Shown: in pieces, positions 36,431 to 44,649 of the stretch | Layout: every line of letters starts with the position of its first letter | How positions within the stretch are numbered: the first letter of the stretch is position 1 | NCBI GenBank assembly: GCA_963791595.1 | Contig: CAWBTF010000030.1 | Location: 22,843-86,842 of the forward strand | DNA length: 64,000 nucleotides | From: JAEMQF01 sp963791595 | GTDB taxonomy: Bacteria; Pseudomonadota; Gammaproteobacteria; Burkholderiales; Burkholderiaceae_C | Reading direction: 5' to 3' | The notes under the pieces: generated by a model | The model's input: the letters and a program-made list of their open reading frames with translations, nothing else | The model's database searches: none | Told to the model about the DNA's origin: nothing | Translations under genes and position numbers: made by a program

Positions 36431-36625
36431 GGGCCGATGCCGTCGTTTGATCCAGTCAGATCGATCCGGGAGTATCAACTGACTCGGTCATGTCATCGTG
36501 CGTCCTGAATAGCGAGAAACCTCAGCCGCCCGCAGCTGCCACTCTGTCAAGACCGGATCGACGATGCGAAGGCCGAGCAGACCACGCGCCGATTGCGAAT
36601 GCAGACGGCCGTGATGCGACAAGGA

Positions 36626-37108
36626 TCAGCCCGGCTTGCGGAACTCGTCTTCGATCCAGGCCTGTGCACTGCCCGTCGTCAGCTTGAAGTTCGGTTTCAC
36701 GCGGACTTTCCCGAGCGCTTCGCCGAACGCATCCTGTGCCGCCAGAACGGCGTGCGGGTCGTCTTCGTCGGGCACGATGTCGAGCGTGACGAGCATTCGC
36801 TGCCCGCCCACCGTGACGCTGACGTTATTGTGGTGCCGTGCATGCCAGGCTTGCTCATGGCGGCGGATCACCTCGGCGGCGGTCTTCACCAGCACGTTGA
36901 ACGCGGCGGTGTCGAGCGGCTTGGGGTTCTTCTTGTCGCGGCCCATCGTCCACGGGCCGACGAGCGCCGGTTCGGGATCAAAGTCGCGTGTCATCGCGAC
37001 GGCCCAGCCTTCGTCGTCTTCGTTCTTGATGACGCGGGCCGTCCAGCCGTTGTCGCGCCAGTGGGTGGGTTCGTGGATCGGGTCGTTGTCGTCCGGGTTC
37101 GGTGTCAT
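36626..37108 (-). CDS. Conserved hypothetical protein
   Basis: 160 residues, soluble, no signal or membrane segment. Patterned parts are WTARVIKNEDDEGWAVAMTR near residue 23, ALVGPWTMGRDKKNPKPLD near 48 and RMLVTLDIVPDEDDPHA near 104. It is acidic in its first third. I recognise no domain; codon use is like its neighbours. It starts 165 bases after the glmS stop on the same strand, across inverted repeats, and is likely expressed alone. Confidence 0.62.
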   Translation of the reverse strand: MTPNPDDNDPIHEPTHWRDNGWTARVIKNEDDEGWAVAMTRDFDPEPALVGPWTMGRDKKNPKPLDTAAFNVLVKTAAEVIRRHEQAWHARHHNNVSVTVGGQRMLVTLDIVPDEDDPHAVLAAQDAFGEALGKVRVKPNFKLTTGSAQAWIEDEFRKPG

Positions 37109-37182
37109 CGGGCAAATCTTACGCGGCGCGGCACCACGGCAAGTTTCTCGGCGTGTGGCTCCCGCCCGGCGCTTCGCGCCTT

Positions 37183-37262
37183 CACATCGCTACGCGATGT
37201 GAGCGGATGCCGCAAGCCACGCACCCTCGCGCGCCTGCGGCGCCGGCGCGGCGCACCGCAGG
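37183..37262. repeat. Inverted repeats downstream of glmS
   Basis: 37183-37201 is CACATCGC-TAC-GCGATGTG, eight perfect pairs. 37234-37262 pairs CCTGCGG with CCGCAGG around a G/C-rich core that holds the palindrome GCGCCGGCGC. The second lies 11 bases past the glmS stop and may end that transcript; neither is followed by a U-run in the glmS direction. Confidence 0.5.
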
Positions 37263-37272
37263 AGCGTGATGG

Positions 37273-39168
37273 TCATTCGACCGTCACGCTCTTGGCGAGG
37301 TTGCGTGGCTTGTCCACATCCGTCCCGCGGGCGCAGGCGGTGTGATAGGCGAGCAATTGCAGCGGCACGACGTGCAGGATCGGCGACAGCACGCCGTAGT
37401 GCTCGGGCATGCGGATCACGTGCAAGCCGGGGCCCGCTTCGATGCGTGAGTCGCCGTCGGCAAAGACGAACAGTTCGCCGCCGCGTGCGCGCACTTCCTG
37501 CAGGTTGCTCTTGAGCTTTTCGAGCAGCGCGTCGTTCGGCGCGATCGTCACGACCGGCATCGCCGAGGTCACCAGCGCGAGCGGCCCGTGCTTGAGTTCT
37601 CCCGCCGGGTAGGCCTCGGCGTGGATGTAGCTGATTTCCTTGAGCTTGAGCGCGCCTTCCAATGCGATCGGGTAGTGCAGGCCACGGCCGAGGAACAGTG
37701 CGTTTTCCTTGCGCGCGAATTCTTCCGACCAGGCGATCACCTGCGGCTCAAGCGCGAGCACGGCTTGCAGGGCGACCGGCAAATGCCGCAGGTCCTTCAG
37801 GTGTTTCGCCTCCTCGGTGTCGCTCAAGTGGCCACGCACTTGCGCGAGCGCGAGGGTCAGCAGGAACAAGCCGGCGAGCTGGGTCGTGAACGCCTTGGTC
37901 GATGCGACGCCGATCTCGGCGCCGGCGCGCGTGATGTACGCGAGTTTGCACTCGCGCACCATCGCGCTGGTGGCGACGTTGCACACCGTCAGGGTGTGCT
38001 TCATGCCGAGCGACCGCGCGTGTTTCAGCGCGGCCAGCGTGTCGGCGGTTTCGCCGCTTTGGGTGATCGTCACGACCAGCGTTTTCGGGTTGGGAACGCT
38101 GTCGCGATAACGGTATTCGCTGGCGACCTCCACACTCGTGGGAATCTTGGCGATGCTCTCCAGCCAGTACTTCGCGGTGGAGCCGCTGTAGTAGCTGGTG
38201 CCGCAGGCGAGGATCAGCACGGAATCCACTTCCTTGAAGATCTTGTGCGCGCCGTCGCCGAAGAGCTCGGGCGTGATCGACTCGATCGCGTCGAGCGTGT
38301 CGGCAATCGCCTTGGGCTGCTCGAAGATTTCCTTCTGCATGTAGTGGCGGTAGGGTCCCAGCTCTGCCGCGCCGCTGTGCGCCTGCACGGTGCGCACTTC
38401 GCGCTGCACCACCTTGAACGCGCCCTCGGGCGTGGCGTGCGTGATCCAGTACTTGCCCATCTGCAGGTCGACGACGTCGCCCTCTTCGAGGTAGACGATC
38501 TGGTCGGTCACGCCCGCCAGCGCCATCGCGTCGGATGCGAGGAAGGTCTCGGCCTTGCCCTTGTGCGAACCCACGCCCAGCACGAGCGGCGAGCCGTGGC
38601 GTGCGCCGATCACGCGGTGCGGCTCGTCGCGGCAGAAGACAGCAATCGCGTAGGCGCCGCGCAGCATCGGCGTGACGCGCTGCACCGCTTCCAGCAGGTC
38701 GCCGCTGTAGTGGTGGTCGATCAGGTGCGCGATGACTTCGGTGTCGGTCTGGCTGCTGAAGCGATAGTCTTTCGCCTTGAGCTCGTCACGCAATTCATCG
38801 TGGTTTTCGATGATGCCGTTGTGCACGAGGGCGATGCGCCCGGCTGTCGCCTTCGATCCGCTCTTCGCCCACTCCGCGGCGTTGATGCGCGGGCCGTGCG
38901 AAAAATGCGGGTGCGCGTTGTGCACCGCCGGCGCGCCATGCGTGGCCCAGCGCGTGTGGGCGATGCCGGTGCCGCTCTGCACCTTGTCGGTGGCCACGTT
39001 CGAATCGAGCTCGGCCACGCGCGCCGTGCTGCGCGCGCGGCGCAACTGGCCGTCTTGATGCACCGCCACGCCGCAAGAGTCGTAGCCACGGTATTCGAGG
39101 CGGCGCAGACCCTCGATCAGGATCGGAACGATGTTTCGGGTGCTGACCGCGCCGACGATTCCGCACAT
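37273..39168 (-). CDS. glmS: Glutamine-fructose-6-phosphate aminotransferase (isomerizing)
   Basis: 631 residues. The enzyme makes glucosamine-6-phosphate from fructose-6-phosphate and glutamine, the first step toward UDP-GlcNAc for peptidoglycan and lipopolysaccharide. The mature N-terminal Cys is in MCGIVGAV, with RWATHGAP and NGIIENHDELR in the glutaminase domain. Two SIS domains follow (ACGTSYYSGSTAKYWLESIA near residue 320; GRGLHYPIALEGALKLKEIS near 495), and the end LAKSVTVE is the conserved C-terminal tail. No glmS ribozyme or GlmY-type site was recognised. It diverges from an Lrp-family gene. Confidence 0.97.
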   Translation of the reverse strand: MCGIVGAVSTRNIVPILIEGLRRLEYRGYDSCGVAVHQDGQLRRARSTARVAELDSNVATDKVQSGTGIAHTRWATHGAPAVHNAHPHFSHGPRINAAEWAKSGSKATAGRIALVHNGIIENHDELRDELKAKDYRFSSQTDTEVIAHLIDHHYSGDLLEAVQRVTPMLRGAYAIAVFCRDEPHRVIGARHGSPLVLGVGSHKGKAETFLASDAMALAGVTDQIVYLEEGDVVDLQMGKYWITHATPEGAFKVVQREVRTVQAHSGAAELGPYRHYMQKEIFEQPKAIADTLDAIESITPELFGDGAHKIFKEVDSVLILACGTSYYSGSTAKYWLESIAKIPTSVEVASEYRYRDSVPNPKTLVVTITQSGETADTLAALKHARSLGMKHTLTVCNVATSAMVRECKLAYITRAGAEIGVASTKAFTTQLAGLFLLTLALAQVRGHLSDTEEAKHLKDLRHLPVALQAVLALEPQVIAWSEEFARKENALFLGRGLHYPIALEGALKLKEISYIHAEAYPAGELKHGPLALVTSAMPVVTIAPNDALLEKLKSNLQEVRARGGELFVFADGDSRIEAGPGLHVIRMPEHYGVLSPILHVVPLQLLAYHTACARGTDVDKPRNLAKSVTVE

Positions 39169-39230
39169 GATGGGTGTTCCTTCCGGGAAAACGTGAGTTC
39201 GGCGATGGTAGGCGCGCCATCATGGCGATT

Positions 39231-39261
39231 GTTTGCAAAATACCTCCAAAAGCATGCAAAC
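39231..39261. promoter_or_regulatory. Putative Lrp-type operator between glmS and the lrp-like gene
   Basis: GTTTGCA (39231-39237) and its exact inverse TGCAAAC (39255-39261) are 17 bases apart, in the most A/T-rich part of the divergent intergenic region. Spacing and composition suit binding by an Lrp/AsnC dimer that controls its own gene and perhaps glmS. This is inferred from symmetry and position. Confidence 0.5.
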
Positions 39262-39316
39262 TTTCATCCTCTCGAGACGAGCGCCGGTTCATTAGTTCAC
39301 GAAGACTGTCATCTTG

Positions 39317-39823
39317 ATGGATTCCACCGCAACAATCGACCTGGACGCAACCGATCTGCGCATCCTCGCGCAGCTGCAGTCCGACGCCTCGCTCACCAAC
39401 CAAGCCCTGGCCGCCGTGGCGCTGACGTCGCCAGCCACCTGCCTGCGGCGTGTCAAGCGCCTCGAAGGCTTAGGCGTGATCGAGCGCCGCATCGCGCTGC
39501 TGTCGCCGGTCAAGCTGGGCGCGGGCCTGGGCGCGATCATCGAAGTCACGCTCGATCGGCAAGGCGCGGAACACCTTGCGGCGTTCGAGGCGCGCGCCGT
39601 TGCCGAAGCGCCGGTGCAGCAGTGCTACCGCGTCTCGTCGGGGCCGGACTTCGTGCTCATTGTCCAGTTGCCCGACATGGAGGCGTACCACGCGCTGGTG
39701 CTGCGCCTGTTCACGCAGGACGCGAACGTGCGCAACGTGAAGACCTTCTTCAGCGTGCACCGCGCGAAGTTCGAACCGGCGATTCACTTGCCGAGTCCGC
39801 TCGACGCCAAACCTAGCGCTTGA
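39317..39823 (+). CDS. Lrp/AsnC-family transcriptional regulator
   Basis: 168 residues. An N-terminal helix-turn-helix (DATDLRILAQLQSDASLTNQ, then SPATCLRRVKRLEGLGVIE) and a C-terminal ligand-binding domain (VQQCYRVSSGPDFVLIVQLP, then DANVRNVKTFFSV) as in Lrp. Members sense amino acids. ATG 39317 is one codon after a TTG. The stop overlaps the convergent rlmI stop by 11 bases. It is divergent from glmS, so regulation of glmS or of itself is plausible; other targets are unknown. Confidence 0.9.
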   Translation: MDSTATIDLDATDLRILAQLQSDASLTNQALAAVALTSPATCLRRVKRLEGLGVIERRIALLSPVKLGAGLGAIIEVTLDRQGAEHLAAFEARAVAEAPVQQCYRVSSGPDFVLIVQLPDMEAYHALVLRLFTQDANVRNVKTFFSVHRAKFEPAIHLPSPLDAKPSA

Positions 39824-40994
39824 TGATCGCCAGGCCCTTCAGGTAGTCGCCCTCCGGAAACAGCAGCGTGCTCGGATGGTCGGGCGCCGCGCCCAGGCGC
39901 GCGTAGAAGATGCCGTCGACGCCGGCGTCGACGGCCGCTCCGGCGACGATCTTCTGGAACAGCTCGGGCCCGATGCCGCCCGAGCACGAAAACGTGAACA
40001 GCATGCCGCCGGGGTCCAACAGCATCAGGGCCAGGCGGTTGATATCCTTGTAGGCGCGTGCCGCGCGTTCGGCGTGCGCCGCGGTCGGTGCGAACTTCGG
40101 CGGGTCGAGCACGATCGCATCAAATCGCCGGCCGGCGGCGAGAAAGGCGCGCAGCGTCTGGTTCACGTCGCCTTCAATCGCTTCGTGCGGCTCCGCCTTC
40201 AGACCGTTCAGCGCGAGGTGCTCGACGACGCGCGCGAGCGCGGGCCCGGAAGAGTCGACGCTCGCGACTTGCGCAGCACCGGCCTTGAGTGCTGCGACGC
40301 TGAAGCCGCCCGTGTAGCAAAAGCAGTTCAACACCCTGCGCAGCTGGAAGCGCGCGACGGCCTCGGCGAAGAGTTTGCGGTTGTCGCGCTGGTCGAGGTA
40401 GAAGCCGGTCTTGTGGCCTTCGGCGAGGTCGACGTTGAAACGCCAGCCGTGCTCTTGAATTTGCACGCCGATCGCGCCGCTGCCGCGCAGCCAATCGGTG
40501 TGCGGCGCCAATCCTTCGAGGCTGCGCACGCTGGCGTCGCTGCGCTCGTACAGGCGCGTGAAGCCGGTGGCGGCGAGCAGCGCATCGGCGATCGGCGCCT
40601 TCCAGCGCTCGACACCGGCCGACAGGAACTGCGCGCACAGCGTGTCGCCGTAGGCATCGACGATCAATCCCGGCAGCGCGTCGGACTCGCCGTGAATCAG
40701 ACGCATGCCGTTGCTCGGCAGCGCCATCCGGGTTCGCAACTCGACAGCCTGCGCGATGCGCTGCGCGAAAAACGCCGCGTCGATGCGATCGGCCTCGACA
40801 AAGCTCCAGGCGCGCAGCCGAATCTGCGACTGCGGGCTGAACGCGGCCCACGCCAGAAACTCGCCGTCGGCGCCGACCACGCGCACGGTTTCGCCGGAAT
40901 CGGCCTTGCCCTTGGCGACGCTGCTCTCGAACACCCAGGGGTGGCGGCGTTGCAAGGAGCGCTCTTTGCCGGCGCGCAGCTGAACCGTCTTCAT
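39813..40994 (-). CDS. rlmI: 23S rRNA (cytosine(1962)-C5)-methyltransferase RlmI-like
   Basis: 393 residues. An N-terminal PUA domain (KERSLQRRHPWVFESSVAKG, then VVGADGEFLAWAAFSPQSQI) is followed by a SAM-binding Rossmann domain: VLNCFCYTGGFSVAALKAGA near residue 228 and the catalytic-region motif LDPPKFAP near 300. This is the E. coli RlmI layout (396 residues), which methylates C1962 of 23S rRNA. ATG 40994. It is upstream of nothing in an obvious operon; xerC ends 49 bases before its start on the same strand. Confidence 0.88.
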   Translation of the reverse strand: MKTVQLRAGKERSLQRRHPWVFESSVAKGKADSGETVRVVGADGEFLAWAAFSPQSQIRLRAWSFVEADRIDAAFFAQRIAQAVELRTRMALPSNGMRLIHGESDALPGLIVDAYGDTLCAQFLSAGVERWKAPIADALLAATGFTRLYERSDASVRSLEGLAPHTDWLRGSGAIGVQIQEHGWRFNVDLAEGHKTGFYLDQRDNRKLFAEAVARFQLRRVLNCFCYTGGFSVAALKAGAAQVASVDSSGPALARVVEHLALNGLKAEPHEAIEGDVNQTLRAFLAAGRRFDAIVLDPPKFAPTAAHAERAARAYKDINRLALMLLDPGGMLFTFSCSGGIGPELFQKIVAGAAVDAGVDGIFYARLGAAPDHPSTLLFPEGDYLKGLAIIKR

Positions 40995-41043
40995 CCGCGG
41001 CTGGCCGCGTCAAGAGGCCAGGGGCCGGACGCCAACCGGCCCA

Positions 41044-42093
41044 TCAGCCGCGCCTCTTCGCGCGCGGATGGGCGGCGTCGTAAATCTTGCTCAAGTGGCC
41101 GAAGTCGAGCTTGGTGTAGACCTGCGTCGTCGCGATGTTGGCGTGGCCGAGCAGCTCTTGCACCGCGCGCAGGTCGCCGCTGCTTTGCAACAGGTGCGAC
41201 GCAAACGAGTGGCGCAGCATGTGCGGGTGCACATGGGTCGGCAGCTCGGCCTGCAAGGCGTTGCGCTTCAGGCGCATGCGCAATTGGCCCGCGCTCAAGC
41301 GCGTGCCGAGCCGGCTGACGAACAGCGCTGCCTCGTCGCCGCGCGCCCAGCGGTCGCGCACGCCCAGCCACGCAGCCAGCGATTGAAGCGCGGCGCGGCC
41401 GACCGGCACGCTGCGCCGCTTCGAGCCCTTGCCCAGCACCTGCGCGCTCGCGTCCGAGACGTCGATCCAGCCGGCAGCGGACGGCCCACCGCGCACGTCC
41501 AGGCCCGTCAATTCCGAAACCCGCAAGCCGCAGCCGTAGAGCAACTCGACGATGCAGTGGTCGCGCGTATCGAGTACCGCGGCGTCGGCCGAATCGCTGG
41601 GGCCGGCGCGGTGTTCCGCCAGCGCCACGGCCTGGTCGACCGACAGCGCCTTGGGCAACGGCCGCGCCGCTTTCGGCGCGCGCACGCCGAGCACCGGGTT
41701 GTTTGCGATCAGTGCGTCGCGCCCGAGCCATCGGTAAAAGCCGCGCCAGGCCGACAGCGCGAGCGCGATGCTGCGCGGCGCGAGGCCAGCGCCGTGAAGT
41801 TGCGCGGCCCAGCGCCGCACATGGTGGGTGCGCGCCTGCACGAGCTCGACCTGTGCCTGCGCGGCGAAGGCCTGCAACTTGCGCAGCGCGTCGCGGTAGA
41901 TCGCGAGGGTTCGCGCGGCGAGGCGGCGCTCGACCTCCAAGTGCACCAGGTGCGCCTGCAACTGGGGATGCAAGGGCGGATTCAACGCGGGGCTCGGCGA
42001 CGCATTCAGCGCCGGATCGGCTTGAGGTTTCAGCGGTTCGTGCGCCCGTGCCCCTGCGGGCGCGGCGCGCGGCGGTGACTGCGACGCTGGCAT
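41044..42093 (-). CDS. xerC: Tyrosine recombinase XerC
   Basis: 349 residues. It acts with XerD at dif to resolve chromosome dimers. The N-terminal SAM-like core-binding domain begins near residue 45 (HLVHLEVERRLAARTLAIYR). Catalytic residues are all present: Arg in YGCGLRVSELTGL, Lys in LGKGSKRRSVPVG, HxxR in HPHMLRHSFASHLL, His in LGHANIATTQ and the nucleophile Tyr in VYTKLDF. The first 40 residues are an extra Pro/Ala-rich stretch, longer than in E. coli XerC (298). It follows dapF and the DUF484 gene as in enterobacteria. Confidence 0.95.
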   Translation of the reverse strand: MPASQSPPRAAPAGARAHEPLKPQADPALNASPSPALNPPLHPQLQAHLVHLEVERRLAARTLAIYRDALRKLQAFAAQAQVELVQARTHHVRRWAAQLHGAGLAPRSIALALSAWRGFYRWLGRDALIANNPVLGVRAPKAARPLPKALSVDQAVALAEHRAGPSDSADAAVLDTRDHCIVELLYGCGLRVSELTGLDVRGGPSAAGWIDVSDASAQVLGKGSKRRSVPVGRAALQSLAAWLGVRDRWARGDEAALFVSRLGTRLSAGQLRMRLKRNALQAELPTHVHPHMLRHSFASHLLQSSGDLRAVQELLGHANIATTQVYTKLDFGHLSKIYDAAHPRAKRRG

Positions 42094-42109
42094 CGCGTGT
42101 CAATCCGAT

Positions 42110-42811
42110 TCAGGACACCGGCAGCAAACGCGCCAGCGCGGCGCCGGCGAGCTCGCCGATGCGGCTCAGGAACTCGGTGCCCATGTCGGCGCTGTAGCGC
42201 GTGGGGTCGGGCGAGGCGAGCACCAGCATGCCGAAGGCCGTGCTCGCCTGCGGCCGGCGCAGTGGAATCAGCGCCGTCGACATCACCACAGCCGGGTCGT
42301 CCAGCCATTGCAGCGCTTCGAAGCCGGCATTGACACCGCAGTACGGTACCGTGAGGCTGCTCGCGAAGCTCTTGACGTCGGCGCCGACGTCGCGCGCGTA
42401 GTCGGAGTCGGCAAATTCGCTCGCCACGCCCCAGACGCGCAGGCTCGCCTGCGGCACCAGGAACAGGCGCATCAGCTCGCGCAACAAGGTTTCGGGCAGA
42501 TCGGCCGGTTGCGCGGCGAGCATGAGTTCGAGCGTCCAGCGGTGCAGGCGGTCGGCGACGCCGACGTTCTCCTGGCCGTGGCGGATCATTTCCATGATGC
42601 GCTGCTCGAGCCCCTTGATCTTGTCGCGCAGCATCTCGATCTGGCGTTCCTGCAACGACACCGCCCGCGCACCATGCGGGCTGGCGAGCTGTACCGAACC
42701 CAGCAGCTCGGCGTGGCGCTCGAAGAACTCGGGCGTGATCGCCAGGTAGTTCGCGATGTCGGCCTCGGTGACACCGCGCACCCCTCCTTGGAATTTGCCG
42801 CTCTTGTTCAC
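42110..42811 (-). CDS. DUF484-family protein
   Basis: 233 residues if started at GTG 42811. DUF484 proteins (YigA in E. coli) are GAF-like and lie between dapF and xerC, as here. Seen: TEADIANYLAITPEFFERHA near the N-terminus, a coiled-coil LQERQIEMLRDKIKGLEQRI, and the GAF-like domain ending FLSRIGELAGAALARLL. The start is awkward: the best ribosome site (GAAGGAGAG) and ATG 42825, which overlaps the dapF stop, are out of frame with the gene and reach a stop after five codons. One missing base between 42811 and 42825 would restore coupling. Confidence 0.83.
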   Translation of the reverse strand: MNKSGKFQGGVRGVTEADIANYLAITPEFFERHAELLGSVQLASPHGARAVSLQERQIEMLRDKIKGLEQRIMEMIRHGQENVGVADRLHRWTLELMLAAQPADLPETLLRELMRLFLVPQASLRVWGVASEFADSDYARDVGADVKSFASSLTVPYCGVNAGFEALQWLDDPAVVMSTALIPLRRPQASTAFGMLVLASPDPTRYSADMGTEFLSRIGELAGAALARLLPVS

Positions 42812-42821
42812 GCGTTGGCTT

Positions 42822-43682
42822 TCATAGATCGATCTCTCCTTCAAACACCGTTTGCGCCGGCCCCGTCATCAGCACCGGGCTGTCAGCGCCTTGCCACTCA
42901 ACGGTCAGCAGACCGCCGCGCGCCTGCACGTCGACGCGCGAATCGAGCAGCCCGAGGCGAATTCCCACCACCACCGCCGCGCACGCTCCCGTGCCGCAGG
43001 CCAGCGTTTCGCCCGCGCCGCGCTCGTGCACGCGCAGCCGGATGCGGTCGCGCGCGACCACCTGCATGAAACCGGCGTTCACCTTGCGCGCAAAACGCGG
43101 GTGCGACTCGATGCGCGGGCCAAGTTCGGCCACGGGCGCGTGCTCCACATCATCGACGATCAGTACGGCGTGCGGGTTGCCCATCGACAGCACCGCCACC
43201 TCCACGTTGCGCGGTGCCGACTCAAGCCCGTCCAGCGGCCACAGCTCGAAGCCGTTCATCATGCGCGGGGGCAAACCGGCCGGGTCGAACGGCACGCGCG
43301 CTAGCTCGAACACCGGCAGGTTCATGTCGACCGTCACCCGGCCATCGTCTTGCAGGCGCAGCTCGAGCAGGTTGTTCACGGTCTGCACGCGCAGCACGCG
43401 CTTGTCGCTCAAGCCGTGGTCGCGAACGAAGTGCACGAAGCAGCGCGCGCCGTTGCCGCAATGTTCGACTTCGTCGCCGCTGTTGTTGAAGATGCGGTAG
43501 CGGAAGTCCACGCCCGGCATGTCGCTCGCTTCGACGACGAGGATCTGGTCCGCGCCGACGCCGAAGCGCCGGTCGCCCAACCGACGGTACTGCGCCTCGC
43601 TCAGATCGATGCGCGCTCGCGTCGCGTCGATCACGACGAAGTCGTTGCCCGCGCCTTGCATCTTGGTGAAGCGCAGTCTCAT
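42822..43682 (-). CDS. dapF: Diaminopimelate epimerase
   Basis: 286 residues. It converts LL- to meso-diaminopimelate for lysine and peptidoglycan synthesis, in the cytoplasm, without cofactor. The two catalytic cysteines are in VEHCGNGARCFVHFV near residue 75 and ETLACGTGACAAVV near 230. The N-terminus MRLRFTKMQGAGNDFVVID is the family signature. ATG 43682. It follows two lipid A acyltransferase genes on the same strand with 52 bases between. Confidence 0.96.
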   Translation of the reverse strand: MRLRFTKMQGAGNDFVVIDATRARIDLSEAQYRRLGDRRFGVGADQILVVEASDMPGVDFRYRIFNNSGDEVEHCGNGARCFVHFVRDHGLSDKRVLRVQTVNNLLELRLQDDGRVTVDMNLPVFELARVPFDPAGLPPRMMNGFELWPLDGLESAPRNVEVAVLSMGNPHAVLIVDDVEHAPVAELGPRIESHPRFARKVNAGFMQVVARDRIRLRVHERGAGETLACGTGACAAVVVGIRLGLLDSRVDVQARGGLLTVEWQGADSPVLMTGPAQTVFEGEIDL

Positions 43683-43734
43683 GCGGCCGATTATCGTCGG
43701 GCGCAGGCCGAGCCGTGCGGCCGTGGCGGCGTGT

Positions 43735-44649
43735 TCAATAGAGTGGTGCCTCGCCGGGCGGGCGTGTCTTGAAGCGCTTGTGCACCCACAGGTACTGCGC
43801 CGGGTCGGCGCGAATCTGCTCCTCGATCCAGCGGTTCATGCGCGCCGTGTCGGCCACGGCGTCGGTGCTCGGGAAGTCGCTCCACGGCGCGAGAAACGAC
43901 ACGCGGTAACCCTGGCCGCCCGGCAGCATGCGCGCGATGACAGGTTGCACCACCATGTCCAGCGCCCGCGCCATGCGCGACGGCGCGAGCAGCGTTGCGG
44001 CCGGCACACCGAAAAACGGCACGAACGCGGCGTCGCGCATGCCGAAGTCCATGTCGGGCAGGTTGAAGAACGCCGCACCGCCGCGGATCGCGCGCATCAG
44101 GGGCCGCGCCGAGTCGCTGCGCGCGAATACCTCGCCCTGGCCATGGCGCAGGCGCCCGCGGCGAATCGCCGCGTCGAGCGTCGGGTCGCTTTGCTGCTGA
44201 TAGATCGATGCGACCCACTTCGACTGGAACAACTGCGTCGCCGCGCCGGCGACGTCGAGCGCGATGAAGTGGGGCACGAGCCACATCACGGCGCGTTCAC
44301 TTCGTTCGGCGAGATGCACGTCGCCGTCGATGTGGATCAGGCGCTTCAGGCGCTGCGGCGACGCATACCAGAGCAGCCCACGCTCCAGGATGCTGCGCCC
44401 GAGCCATTGAAAGTGCTCGTGGGTCAGGCGCTGGCGTTGCGCGCCGCTCAGCTCGGGCAGGCACAAGGCCAGGTTGCGCAGCGCGATGCGGCGCCGCGAG
44501 CGCGCCAGCGCGTACAGCAGCGTTCCCAGGCCGCGCCCGAGCGGCGCGAGCAGCGCGAGCGGCAGAAAGTGCAGCAGCCACAGCGTGGCCAGAAAGATTC
44601 GCGCGCCTGCGGCGCGGCCCCATGTCGACGCACTCACCGATGCGCTCAT
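43735..44649 (-). CDS. Lipid A biosynthesis acyltransferase (LpxL/HtrB-like), second copy
   Basis: 304 residues. A membrane-anchored acyltransferase that adds a secondary acyl chain to the lipid A precursor at the inner membrane. An N-terminal hydrophobic span (IFLATLWLLHFLPLALLAPL) precedes the catalytic region with VMWLVPHFIALDVAGAA (the H-x4-D motif as HFIALD) near residue 122, and FVPFFGVPAATLLAPSRMAR near 210. ATG 44649 overlaps the stop of the first acyltransferase gene (ATGA), so the two are coupled. Which acyl chain it transfers is not predictable. Confidence 0.87.
   Translation of the reverse strand: MSASVSASTWGRAAGARIFLATLWLLHFLPLALLAPLGRGLGTLLYALARSRRRIALRNLALCLPELSGAQRQRLTHEHFQWLGRSILERGLLWYASPQRLKRLIHIDGDVHLAERSERAVMWLVPHFIALDVAGAATQLFQSKWVASIYQQQSDPTLDAAIRRGRLRHGQGEVFARSDSARPLMRAIRGGAAFFNLPDMDFGMRDAAFVPFFGVPAATLLAPSRMARALDMVVQPVIARMLPGGQGYRVSFLAPWSDFPSTDAVADTARMNRWIEEQIRADPAQYLWVHKRFKTRPPGEAPLY

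Noticed and set aside
36431..36625. A regulator operator (AGTCAG...CTGACT) upstream of the KstD-like gene
   Set aside because: The six-base arms are 19 apart and could arise by chance; there is no adjacent regulator gene to support it.
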